From Gemmatimonadota bacterium (GTDB lineage: Bacteria > Gemmatimonadota > Gemmatimonadetes > Gemmatimonadales > Gemmatimonadaceae), in contig JAJTGR010000051.1 in the NCBI GenBank assembly GCA_021299375.1, positions 1-64,000 on the forward strand: 64,000 bases of DNA. Direction: 5' to 3'. Within the stretch, counting starts at the first letter, position 1. Each line of letters begins with the position of its first letter. Below, in pieces: positions 10,662-18,487 of the stretch. Both the position numbers and the translations under genes were made by a program. The notes under the pieces were generated by a model, which was given only the letters and a program-made list of their open reading frames with translations, was not told the DNA's origin and did no database searches.

Positions 10662-11102
10662 GTGAGCCGTCGCCAGTTCATCGCCGTCGCCAGTCTCGCC
10701 AACGCCCTGGTGGCGCTATACCTGCACCTGTGGAAGCTCGGCCTCACGGGCACCCTCTCCTGCTCCGGTAGCGGAGGCTGCGCGTACGTGCAGGGCAGTC
10801 CCTACGGGTGGTTTCTCGGTATCGACGTGGCGCTCATCGGCGCCGTGGGCTACACGCTGCTGTTCGTGGTCGCCACCATCGGCTCGCTGCCCGCGTTCGA
10901 GCAGGCGCGCTGGCCCACGCGGGCACTGCAGCTGATGGTGTGGCCGGCGGTGCTGTTCACCCTGCGCCTGAAGTACGGCGAGTTCATCGTGCTCAAGAGC
11001 TTCTGCCAGTGGTGCGCAATTTCCGCCGTGACCATCACCGTGTTCGCGGTGCTGGTGACGCTGGAGGCGCGGGCAGAGCGACGGCGTGACGCAGTGGCCT
11101 GA
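10662..11102 (+). CDS. Vitamin K epoxide reductase (VKOR) family protein
   Basis: The product is 146 residues from GTG at 10662, with four to five transmembrane helices. It has the VKOR cysteine layout: a loop pair C-x6-C after the first helix (SCSGSGGC, residues about 33-40) and the membrane active site FCQWC (about 114-118). Bacterial VKOR reoxidises a periplasmic thiol oxidase with quinone as electron acceptor, replacing DsbB. This version has no fused thioredoxin domain. A separate CPWC thioredoxin-like protein is encoded convergently 28 bp away and is a plausible partner. The start is uncertain: the frame is open further upstream, but the earlier part reads as antisense of the DUF485 gene. 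Confidence 0.88.
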   Translation: MSRRQFIAVASLANALVALYLHLWKLGLTGTLSCSGSGGCAYVQGSPYGWFLGIDVALIGAVGYTLLFVVATIGSLPAFEQARWPTRALQLMVWPAVLFTLRLKYGEFIVLKSFCQWCAISAVTITVFAVLVTLEARAERRRDAVA

Positions 11103-11129
11103 GGGCGGCGACGTGCGGCCACCCGGGGG

Positions 11130-11744
11130 TTACGGCGCCGCCGCCTCGCCCGCCATGACGGCGTGCCAGCGCTTCATCTCCTCGTAGATCGGGTAGCCGG
11201 GCATCGTCTGCAGGATGCGGCCGTTGCGATCAACGGCGATGAAGGTGGGCGTGCCCCGGAACTGAGCGGTGAGCCGTTCCCGCTCGGCGTCATCCGATGG
11301 GCCGACGAGGCGGGCCCCGGTGATCTGCTCGCCGTTCACCATCGGTACGCCGGCCTCGGCCCCTTCCAGGGTGAGCAGCGTGAGCCGTGGCAGCGGGCGG
11401 CCGGCGGCGAGTTGCCCGAGGTCGCGCAGCGCCTTCTTGCACCAGGGGCAGGTGCGCGAGTTGATCATGACGATGGTGGGCTGCCCGGCCGGGGCGAGGG
11501 GCACCGTCTTGCCGGCCAGGTCGCGCACGGTGGCGGTGCCGAACGCCTGGCGCACGGTGGGCGCGGTGGACGGCGCGGTATCGGTGCCGGCCACGACGCC
11601 GTGATCGACCGATAGATTGCCGGTATCCTTCTCGGCGAGGGCCCGATTCGCGACCAGCGCAGTGCAGCCCACGATCACGGACCCCAGCAGCCACGTGCTG
11701 ACGGGCGTTGCACCGCGGCGCGAGATCGGGACTCGGTTCGGCAT
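11130..11744 (-). CDS. Membrane-anchored thioredoxin-like protein (CPWC)
   Basis: The product is 204 residues from ATG at 11744. That start opens an N-terminal anchor or signal (about 14-35), and a TATATT box ends 6 nt upstream. The thioredoxin-like domain has its redox motif TCPWCKK near residue 98 and the cis-Pro region GTPTFIAVDRNGRI near 175. The architecture resembles TlpA/DsbE-type periplasmic thiol:disulfide proteins. Its neighbour is VKOR, so a role in periplasmic disulfide formation is likely (inference). A reductase role in cytochrome c maturation is the main alternative. Confidence 0.87.
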   Translation of the reverse strand: MPNRVPISRRGATPVSTWLLGSVIVGCTALVANRALAEKDTGNLSVDHGVVAGTDTAPSTAPTVRQAFGTATVRDLAGKTVPLAPAGQPTIVMINSRTCPWCKKALRDLGQLAAGRPLPRLTLLTLEGAEAGVPMVNGEQITGARLVGPSDDAERERLTAQFRGTPTFIAVDRNGRILQTMPGYPIYEEMKRWHAVMAGEAAAP

Positions 11745-11750
11745 ACGCAC

Positions 11751-11756
11751 AATATA
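11751..11756 (-). promoter_or_regulatory. TATATT box, putative leaderless promoter of the thioredoxin-like gene
   Basis: TATATT is followed by GTGCGT (6 nt) and the ATG at 11744 on the minus strand. It is the strongest -10-like element of the set. Its complement overlaps the upstream region of menG, so both divergent genes may use this short AT-rich spot. Confidence 0.5.
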
Positions 11757-11772
11757 CCCCGCCCGATGTCCC

Positions 11773-12573
11773 ATGCGCCTTCGTGATCCTGCGCCCGTCG
11801 TTCCGGACGGCGGCCCCACGCGACTCGGCGACCTCGACGTCGACGCGCACCTGCGCGACCCGGCCCGCAAGCAGGCGTTCGTCACGCCGATGTTCGACCG
11901 TATTGCGCCGCGCTACGATGCGTTCACGCGCCTCTTCTCGTTCGGCATGGACGCGGCCTGGAAGCGCGAGGCGGTGGCGGCGGCGCGCCGCGATGGACAT
12001 CCGGTCACGGCGGTGCTCGACCTCGCCTGCGGCACCGGTGATCTCGCCGTCGCGCTGGCCCGCCAGTGGCCGGCCGCACAGGTCGAAGCCCTCGATGCCT
12101 CGCCGCGCATGATCGACGCCGCCCGCACACGGCTGGCTCGGCAGGCGGCCGATGCGGCGCCGCGGGTGACGCCCATGGTGGGCGACATGATGCAACTGCC
12201 GCAGGCCACCGCCAGCGTGGACGTGGTGACGGCGAGCTACGGCGTACGCAATGTGCCCGATGCGGCCGGTGCGGTGCGCGAGATGGCGCGGGTGCTGCGT
12301 ACCGGCGGCGTCCTGGTGACGCTCGATTTCTACCGGCCCACCGGCGCCCTGTGGCGCGCGCTCTTTCTCGGGTACCTGCAGGTGGCGGGCAATCTCGTGG
12401 GCTGGCTCTGGCACCGCGATCCGGTGGTGTACGGCTACATCGCGCGGAGCATCGACCACTTCATGAGCGACGAGGCGTTCAGCGCCCTGCTCGAACAGGA
12501 GGGGTTCCGCGTGCAGTCGGTGCGGCGGTATCTGCTCGGCGGCGTGGCGCGGCACGTGGCGGTGCGGCGGTAG
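11773..12573 (+). CDS. menG: Demethylmenaquinone methyltransferase (MenG/UbiE)
   Basis: The product is 266 residues. After a 30-residue lead it shows the UbiE/COQ5 pattern. This includes VTPMFDRIAPRYDAF with FGMDAAWK, SAM-binding motif I LDLACGTGDLAVAL (about 80), the acidic residue ending strand 2 (EALDASPRM), and MASYGVRN-like SYGVRNVPD. A final region typical of the family is followed by VARHVAVRR. It methylates demethylmenaquinol to menaquinol (and its homologues ubiquinone precursors) in the respiratory quinone pathway. Menaquinone is expected for this kind of organism. The VKOR nearby also needs quinone. The ATG at 11773 follows the small divergent promoter region. Confidence 0.93.
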   Translation: MRLRDPAPVVPDGGPTRLGDLDVDAHLRDPARKQAFVTPMFDRIAPRYDAFTRLFSFGMDAAWKREAVAAARRDGHPVTAVLDLACGTGDLAVALARQWPAAQVEALDASPRMIDAARTRLARQAADAAPRVTPMVGDMMQLPQATASVDVVTASYGVRNVPDAAGAVREMARVLRTGGVLVTLDFYRPTGALWRALFLGYLQVAGNLVGWLWHRDPVVYGYIARSIDHFMSDEAFSALLEQEGFRVQSVRRYLLGGVARHVAVRR

Positions 12574-12588
12574 CGCCGGCTACGGGCT

Positions 12589-13299
12589 TCAGCCTTCCCG
12601 GCTCGTCGCCGTGGCCACGATCCACTCGTCTTCGAGGGTCCAGCGCGCCTCGACCTGTACGCGCCCGTGGGCGAGTTCGGGGAGCAACAGGCGCACCGAG
12701 GCCTCGCCCTCGTCGTCGAGCGTCAACTCCACCTCGGTGAAACGCACGTAGCGTTCCACGAAGGGGTCGATGGCCTTGTACACCGCTTCCTTGAGCGAGA
12801 AGTACACCAGCGTCCGCTCGCGCACCGCCATGGCATCACGGTCCAGCACCGCGAGCGCCGCCGCCTCGCGCCCGGTCAGGATCTTCGGGGCGATCGAAGG
12901 ACGGGTGAGGTCCGCCTCGGTGGGCCGGCGTTCGAGGTCGAGGCCGAGGTGCAGCACGTCGGCCGTGCGCGGGGCAACGGTTGCCATGGCCAGCGTGCGC
13001 TTGTGGGTGACCGATCCGGTGAGTTCGGGGGGCAACAGCGGCGCCCCTCGCGGTGTCCGCAGCACCGGGACCTCGTGGGCGCTCCGGTGGTCGGGCAGCT
13101 GTCGGACGGCATCGCGCAGCGCCTGACGTCCGGCCACGAAGGTGGCCCGCCGCGGGGCGGGCAGGGTGCGGGCGAGCGCGGCCTCTTCGGCGTGCAACGT
13201 GCCGTCGTCCACCAGGCGCTGCAGCAGCACCCCCCCGTCGTCGTTCACCGGAAGGGCGGGCACCGGTACGCGAGCCGTGACACCATGGGGGTATGCCAT
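12589..13299 (-). CDS. Sfp-type 4'-phosphopantetheinyl transferase
   Basis: The product is 236 residues from ATG at 13299, which lies 7 nt after a TAACTT box. The two signature motifs of the superfamily are present: the Mg-binding LHLGLDLERR (G-x-D-x-E form) near 130 and FSLKEAVYKA near 180. An RTPRGAPLLPP segment (the P1-like region before the SVTHK motif) is also present. The enzyme moves the phosphopantetheine arm of CoA to carrier proteins. Sfp/EntD length suggests a broad or secondary-metabolism type rather than AcpS. No NRPS/PKS gene is in the window. It converges on menG with a 15-bp gap. Confidence 0.9.
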   Translation of the reverse strand: MAYPHGVTARVPVPALPVNDDGGVLLQRLVDDGTLHAEEAALARTLPAPRRATFVAGRQALRDAVRQLPDHRSAHEVPVLRTPRGAPLLPPELTGSVTHKRTLAMATVAPRTADVLHLGLDLERRPTEADLTRPSIAPKILTGREAAALAVLDRDAMAVRERTLVYFSLKEAVYKAIDPFVERYVRFTEVELTLDDEGEASVRLLLPELAHGRVQVEARWTLEDEWIVATATSREG

Positions 13300-13306
13300 G
13301 TCCGGA

Positions 13307-13312
13307 AAGTTA
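13307..13312 (-). promoter_or_regulatory. TAACTT box before the phosphopantetheinyl transferase
   Basis: TAACTT then TCCGGAC (7 nt) then the ATG at 13299 on the minus strand, with no Shine-Dalgarno sequence. It fits the leaderless pattern seen across the window. Confidence 0.42.
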
Positions 13313-13357
13313 CGGTACCCCGGTGCAAATGCGTGAGCGCCTGTCCAGCTTTCAGGC

Positions 13358-14752
13358 GTGACCGTGCACTCATCGACTCGTGATGGCGCCCGCGACCCGC
13401 TCGCTGCGGCCGCCGGGTCCCGTGCCTCCGCCGGTGACGCGGGCGGCCTGCGCCCCGTGCATGCCTGGGGCACCGTGGCGATCCTCACCCTCGCCAACGT
13501 CTTCGGGTTTCTCGACCGGATAATCCTGTCGTATCTGGTGAAACCGCTCCGGCGCGACTTTGCGCTGACCGACACCGAGGTCAGCCTGCTGATGGGGCTC
13601 AGCTTCACCATCTTCTACTCGCTGCTCGGCCTGCCCATTGGCCGCTGGGTCGATCGCGGGTCGCGACCGCGCATTATCGCGCTCGGCGTTGCGGTGTGGA
13701 GCCTGCTCACGGCGGTCACGGGCTTTGCCCGCAGCTTCGCGCAGCTGTTCGCGGCGCGCATCGGGGTGGGGGTGGGCGAAGCGACGCTCGGGCCGGCGGC
13801 CGTGTCGCTCATTGCCGACACGTTCCCGCGCCGCGGGCTGGCTATCGCCATGAGCGTGTACCAGATGGGCTCCTTCACCGGTGCGGGGCTCGCCTACGCC
13901 GTCGGGGCCTTTGCGGTGGGCCGATTGGATGTCCCTGGACGGCTCGTGCTGCCATGGGGCGCCGAGATCTACCCCTGGCAGACGGTGTTCTTCTGGGTCG
14001 GCCTTCCCGGGCTGCTCGTGGCGTTGCTCGCGCTGTTCATCCGCGAACCGCGGCGCGAGGCGGCCAGCGCCCAGGCCCGCGAGGTGCCCGTTCCCGTGCG
14101 CGAAGTGCTGCGCTACATGCGGGCGAACGGGCGCACCATCGGCGCGCTCTCGTTCGGCTTCGCCTGCTCGCTGAGCGTGAACCTCGGGGTGGCGTCGTGG
14201 CTCCCCACGTTCCTCGACCGCACCCACGGGTGGACCATCGCCCAGGCCGGCCTGCTGCAGGGGGCGCTCACTTTCTTCATCGGGCCGATCGGCGTGCTCG
14301 CCGGCGGTCGCCTGACCGACGCGTGGGGCAAGCGTGGCATGGTCGACGCCCCGTTGCGCGTGGGCATGGTGGGCGCGCTGGGCATGCTGGTGTGTGCCGG
14401 GATCTATCCGCTCGTGCCGGCGGTGCCGGTGGTCGTCGCGCTGCTGGTGGCGGTCAACGTGTTCGCCGCCCTGCCATGGGGCGCCGCGAGTGCCGCCGTG
14501 GCCGAAGCCATGCCGCCGCGCATGCGTGGTCAGGGGAGTGCCGTTTATCAGCTCATCGTCAACCTCGTGGCCGGCGTGCTTGGCCCCACAGCCGTGGCGC
14601 TGCTCACCGACCGGGTGTTCGGCGACCCGCAGGCCATCCGCTACAGTTTGTCGGTGCTGGCCGTCGCGGCCATGTCGTGCACCCTGCTGCTGCTGGGCTG
14701 GGCGCGTCCGGCCTACGTGCGCACCGTGCAGGCGATGCGCGACGCCGGGTGA
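13358..14752 (+). CDS. Major facilitator superfamily transporter (Spns-like)
   Basis: The product is 464 residues from GTG at 13358, with twelve predicted transmembrane helices. The MFS motif between helices 2 and 3 reads GLPIGRWVDRGSRPR, and helix 1 carries FLDRIILSYLVKPLRRDF, the start typical of the spinster-like/hexuronate branch of MFS. The helix 4-5 region GVGVGEATLGPAAVSLIADTFP matches the same branch. Substrate cannot be assigned; members carry organic acids, lipids or sugar acids. It is followed by a convergent ThrE exporter after 6 bp. Confidence 0.9.
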   Translation: MTVHSSTRDGARDPLAAAAGSRASAGDAGGLRPVHAWGTVAILTLANVFGFLDRIILSYLVKPLRRDFALTDTEVSLLMGLSFTIFYSLLGLPIGRWVDRGSRPRIIALGVAVWSLLTAVTGFARSFAQLFAARIGVGVGEATLGPAAVSLIADTFPRRGLAIAMSVYQMGSFTGAGLAYAVGAFAVGRLDVPGRLVLPWGAEIYPWQTVFFWVGLPGLLVALLALFIREPRREAASAQAREVPVPVREVLRYMRANGRTIGALSFGFACSLSVNLGVASWLPTFLDRTHGWTIAQAGLLQGALTFFIGPIGVLAGGRLTDAWGKRGMVDAPLRVGMVGALGMLVCAGIYPLVPAVPVVVALLVAVNVFAALPWGAASAAVAEAMPPRMRGQGSAVYQLIVNLVAGVLGPTAVALLTDRVFGDPQAIRYSLSVLAVAAMSCTLLLLGWARPAYVRTVQAMRDAG

Positions 14753-14758
14753 CGGTGC

Positions 14759-16132
14759 CTACCGCCGCACGCGGTTGGCCGCCCGGGTGACCACGTTGCC
14801 GGCGAGCAGGCCGGCGGCCAGCGAGATGCCCACGATGGCCACCCGGAATGCCGTCGCAATGCCGGTCTCGACTTCCTGTCCCAGCAGCGACGTCACGCTG
14901 CGGAAGCCGATGCTGCCCGGCACGAGAATGAGCAGCCCGGGCACCTGCGTGACCATGGCCACGCGGCGCTTCACCACCGCGAGGACGTTGCTGCCGGCGC
15001 TGACCACCAGCGCACCGAGGAACGCGCCCAGCTCCTCACCCACGGCGGCGCCGGCGAACTTGCTGGTGAGATAGGCGGCCGCGCAGGCCACCACGATCAG
15101 CGGGGCGTCGCGCGGCGGGCCGTTGAGCAGCACCGTGAACGCCAGCGGCGCCACGAGCAGCGCCACCCATTCGCTCCACGCCGGCAGCACGTCGCGCGAC
15201 GAAAACTGGGCCAGCATGGGCCACGTCTCGCGCAGCGTGTCGCCCAGCGCCGCGCCCGACTTGGCGCCCAGCGCCAGCCCGAACCCAAGTCCGAGGAACA
15301 CCACCACGGCGCCGCTGAGGCGGGCGGTGCCCGACGACAGATGCCTGGTGGACAGTTCGGTGAGCGCGACGGTGAACGTGAGCCCCGGCAGCAGAATCAC
15401 CAGGCCCGCCAGCGAGGTCGCGTACCCCGACGTCGTGCGCAGCACGCCGTCCAGCGCGAAGGCGATCGTGGTGACCACGAACGCGGCCAGCGGTTCGGTG
15501 ATGGGCCGCGTGGTCGCCCACCGCGCGGTGGTGAGCGAGATGACCGCCGTGACCAGCCCCAGCAGCGAGGCCACCGCCACGTCGCCGGTGCGGACCTTGA
15601 GGAAGCTGGCGACCGCCGCCGACGACAGCATGAACGCCACGATCACCAGCCACCGGGCATAGGTGGGCGGTTCCCGGTCCATGGCGTCGATCAGCGCCAA
15701 CCCCTCCGCCGGGCCAATGTCTCGCTCGACCACGCGGCGCGTGATGTCGGCCAGCCTGGTGAGCTGGCCGAGGTTGGGCTCGCCGGGTTCGACGCGCAGC
15801 AGGTGGACCCGCTGCTGTTCGAGCTCGCCGATGCCCACCATGATGCTGGTGGGCGTAGAGAAGAACTCGGCCTGAAGCCCGAGCTGGCCGGCGGCCGACG
15901 TGAGCGCCGCTTCGAGGCGGTGCGCCGGCGTGCCGTGCTGGTGCAGGGCACGCGCGAGCTGCAGCACGAACCGCCGCGCGGCGAGCGACTGGCGATCACC
16001 CGGCATTTCCGCGGGCACGCCGGCAGACGCCGACCCGCCATCGGGGATCGCGTCGACGGGCAGCACATTTACTGGAAGCCGACCCGCGGAGAGGTCGGGG
16101 ACCCCATCGGGAGTCCGACGCACGGCGCACAT
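14759..16132 (-). CDS. Threonine/serine exporter family protein (ThrE, fused two-domain form)
   Basis: The product is about 457 residues from ATG at 16132. The start is not certain because in-frame GTG and later ATG codons exist. The soluble N-terminal half (DUF1212-like, about 40-180) has the pattern FVLQLARALHQHGTPAHRLE. It is followed by about ten transmembrane helices, with GLVILLPGLTFTVALTELS in the first membrane half and VPGLLILVPGSIGFRS in the second. ThrE-type proteins export threonine/serine by proton motive force. In many bacteria the two membrane halves are separate genes, but here both are in one chain as in Corynebacterium. It is divergent from the FKBP gene. Confidence 0.88.
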   Translation of the reverse strand: MCAVRRTPDGVPDLSAGRLPVNVLPVDAIPDGGSASAGVPAEMPGDRQSLAARRFVLQLARALHQHGTPAHRLEAALTSAAGQLGLQAEFFSTPTSIMVGIGELEQQRVHLLRVEPGEPNLGQLTRLADITRRVVERDIGPAEGLALIDAMDREPPTYARWLVIVAFMLSSAAVASFLKVRTGDVAVASLLGLVTAVISLTTARWATTRPITEPLAAFVVTTIAFALDGVLRTTSGYATSLAGLVILLPGLTFTVALTELSTRHLSSGTARLSGAVVVFLGLGFGLALGAKSGAALGDTLRETWPMLAQFSSRDVLPAWSEWVALLVAPLAFTVLLNGPPRDAPLIVVACAAAYLTSKFAGAAVGEELGAFLGALVVSAGSNVLAVVKRRVAMVTQVPGLLILVPGSIGFRSVTSLLGQEVETGIATAFRVAIVGISLAAGLLAGNVVTRAANRVRR

Positions 16133-16248
16133 GTCCTGCGCAGCGTAGGGGCCGTGGAGGCGACGCGCAACCGTCGACGGGATATCTTTCCGGTCATTGC
16201 CCGCCCGGTGTCCGCATCCGGCGGCCGTTTCCCTTTCCACGCCAGACC

Positions 16249-16728
16249 ATGTCCCTGTCTCTTCGCACGATCGCCCGTCGCGTGGCGCCGCTCCTCGGCG
16301 CTGCCGTGTTCATGACTGCCTGTGGCAGCGACAACGAGGTTCCGGATATTCCTTCCAATCCCGCCGTCGAGACCTACGCGGCATCGCTGGGCGTCAACAT
16401 CGCCCAGATGACCCGGCGCAGCGAGAACCTGTACATCCAGGACCTGCAGGTCGGCACCGGTGCCGACATCGTGGCCGGCCGTACCATTCAGGTGCGCTAA
16501 AGTGGCTGGCTCATCAACGCCAACCGCTTCGATTCGGGCACGATCGACTTCTCTTTCGGCGTCGGCCAGGTCATCCCCGGTTGGGATCAGGGGCTCGTCG
16601 GCATGAAGGTGGGAGGCAAGCGCAAGCTCGTGATCGGCTCGGCGCTGGCGTATGGCCGCAGCGGATCGGGCCCCATTCCGCCCAACTCGACGCTGGTGTT
16701 CGACGTCGAGTTGCTGGCCGTGCGCTGA
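16249..16728 (+). pseudogene. FKBP-type peptidyl-prolyl isomerase lipoprotein, interrupted by in-frame TAA
   Basis: The reading frame starts at ATG 16249 with a lipoprotein signal (VFMTACGSD, lipid-acceptor Cys near 25). It reaches a TAA at 16498..16500 after the words TIQVR. The same frame continues without another stop to 16728. It encodes SGWLINANRFDSG, then VGQVIPGWDQGLVGMKVGGK, LAYG and IPPNSTLVFDVELL, which is the complete rest of an FKBP domain. In FKBPs the residue before (T/S)GWL is the active-site Tyr, so TAA replaces a TAC/TAT by one base. This may be a pseudogene, a read-through product or a sequence error. The stop overlaps the next ATG (TGATG), so coupling of the downstream gene would depend on reading this frame. 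Confidence 0.88.
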
Positions 16729-18362
16729 TGCGCGCCGCCCTGCTGTTCGGACTGCCCGTCGGCCTTGTGGCCGGCGGGTTTTTCGTTGGCGCCCGTGAGG
16801 TGGCCGGGCCGCCACCGGCGGTGCGTCCCACGATGGCCACGTCGCAGAGGCAGACGTTCGACCTGCTCCTCGCGGGCGGCACGGTGATCGACGGCACCGG
16901 CGCGCCCGGGCGCCGCGCCGACGTGGGCATTCGCGGTGACCGCATCGTGGCGGTGGCGCCGTCGCTGCCGCGCGCCGGCGCCACGCGGGTCATCGATGCT
17001 ACGGGGCGCATCGTCGCTCCGGGCTTCATCGACCTGCACGCGCACCTCGAGCCGCTGCTGCAGCTGCCACTCATGGAGAGTGCACTGCGACAGGGCGTCA
17101 CGCTGGCCGTGGGCGGGCCGGATGGCGGCTCGCCCTTGCCGCTCGCGCCGTACCTCGACTCGGTACGCACCACCACGCCGGGCATCAACGTGGCCTATCT
17201 GGTGGGGCACAATGACATTCGGCGGGCCGTACTGGGCATGGCCGACCGGGCGCCGAGCGCCGCCGAGCTGGCGCGTATGCAGCAGTTGGTGGCCGTGGCC
17301 ATGGGGCAGGGCGCGTTCGGGCTGAGCACCGGGCTGCTCTATCTGCCAGGCACGTACTCGAACGTCGAGGAAGTCATCGCCCTCGCCCGGGTGGCGAGCG
17401 ACAGCGGCGGCATCTACACGAGTCACCTGCGCAAGGAAGGCCTTGGCCTGCTCGACGGCGTGGGGGAGGCGCTCGAGATCGGCCGGCGCGCGAAGATCCC
17501 GGTGGTGCTCACGCATCACAAGGCGGTCGGGCGGCAGATGTGGGGCAAGAGCGTGGTCACGCTGGCCATGGTGGACAGCGCCCGGAAGGCCGGCACCGAC
17601 GTGATGATCGACCAGTACCCGTACACGGCCACCCACACCAACCTGGGCGTGCTGGTGCCCAGCTGGGCGATGGCCGGCGGCAACGCCGAGTTTCGCACAC
17701 GGCTGGAGAACCCCGCGCTCAAGGACAGCATCGTGCGGGGGATCATCTTCAACATCCTCAATGATCGCGGCGGCGGCGACCTGGCGCGCGTGCAGTTCTC
17801 GCGGGTGTCGTGGGACACGAGCCTCGAGGGGAAGACGCTCAAGGACTGGGCCGTGCGGCGCAACCTCGCGCCCACGCCGGAAAACGGCGCCCAGCTGGTG
17901 CTGGAGGCGATGCTCAAGGGCGGGGCCAACGCCATCTACCACGTGCTTGACGAAGGCGACGTGCGCCGCATCATGACCTCGCCGTACACCATGATCGCCA
18001 GCGACGGCCGCCTCTCACGGCCTGGCGACGGGCACCCGCACCCGCGGGCGTACGGCACGTTTCCGCGCGTGCTGGGCGAGTATGTGCGCACCCAGAAGTT
18101 GCTCACCCTGGAAACCGCGATTCACAAGATGACGCAGATGCCGGCCACGCGGCTCGGCCTGCGCGATCGCGGCGTGCTGCGCGACGGGGCCATGGCCGAC
18201 GTGGTGGTGTTCGATGCCGCCACCGTGAAGGATCAGGCCACGTTCACCGAACCGCACCAGTATCCGGCCGGCATCGGCACCGTGATCGTGAACGGCACGG
18301 TGGCGGTGGCCAGTGGGAAGGCCACCGGTGTACGGGCCGGCCAGGTGCTGACGCGCCGCTGA
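16728..18362 (+). CDS. N-acyl-D-amino-acid deacylase family amidohydrolase, secreted
   Basis: The product is 544 residues from ATG at 16728, overlapping the FKBP stop by one base. An N-terminal signal or anchor covers residues 1-21 (LLFGLPVGLVAGGFFVG). Then comes the amidohydrolase entry strand GTVIDGTGAPGRRADVGI and the metal site APGFIDLHAHLE (H-x-H). Further motifs are VVLTHHKA, the catalytic-region MIASDGRL, and the C-terminal RLGLRDRGVLRDGAMADVVVFD shared by D-aminoacylases. It probably removes acyl groups from D-amino acids or related amides outside the cytoplasm. The same family includes dihydropyrimidinase-like and N-acyl-glutamate enzymes, so the substrate is open. Confidence 0.88.
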   Translation: MRAALLFGLPVGLVAGGFFVGAREVAGPPPAVRPTMATSQRQTFDLLLAGGTVIDGTGAPGRRADVGIRGDRIVAVAPSLPRAGATRVIDATGRIVAPGFIDLHAHLEPLLQLPLMESALRQGVTLAVGGPDGGSPLPLAPYLDSVRTTTPGINVAYLVGHNDIRRAVLGMADRAPSAAELARMQQLVAVAMGQGAFGLSTGLLYLPGTYSNVEEVIALARVASDSGGIYTSHLRKEGLGLLDGVGEALEIGRRAKIPVVLTHHKAVGRQMWGKSVVTLAMVDSARKAGTDVMIDQYPYTATHTNLGVLVPSWAMAGGNAEFRTRLENPALKDSIVRGIIFNILNDRGGGDLARVQFSRVSWDTSLEGKTLKDWAVRRNLAPTPENGAQLVLEAMLKGGANAIYHVLDEGDVRRIMTSPYTMIASDGRLSRPGDGHPHPRAYGTFPRVLGEYVRTQKLLTLETAIHKMTQMPATRLGLRDRGVLRDGAMADVVVFDAATVKDQATFTEPHQYPAGIGTVIVNGTVAVASGKATGVRAGQVLTRR

Positions 18363-18368
18363 TGGGTG

Positions 18369-18398
18369 GCGCCGCTCAACGGCGTCGTTGAGCGGCGC
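18369..18398 (+). terminator. Stem-loop after the amidohydrolase gene
   Basis: Arms 18369..18381 and 18386..18398 are perfectly complementary (13 bp) with loop GCGT. The hairpin begins 7 nt after the stop codon, with a short CCCTTTGG tail and no long U-tract. Confidence 0.65.
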
Positions 18399-18439
18399 GC
18401 CGCCCTTTGGCGTACACTTTCCGTACACTCACGAGCCCT

Positions 18440-18460
18440 CCGGGTCCGATCCGGACCCGG
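18440..18460 (+). promoter_or_regulatory. Perfect inverted repeat in the S9 peptidase leader
   Basis: CCGGGTCCG and CGGACCCGG flank a 3-nt centre, 28 bp before the ATG at 18488. Just upstream, TACACT occurs twice (18413 and 18424) and could supply -10 elements. The repeat could be a repressor operator or an RNA hairpin in the leader. Confidence 0.4.
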
Positions 18461-18487
18461 ACCCTCCCACCTCGAGCGGGTCCCCGC

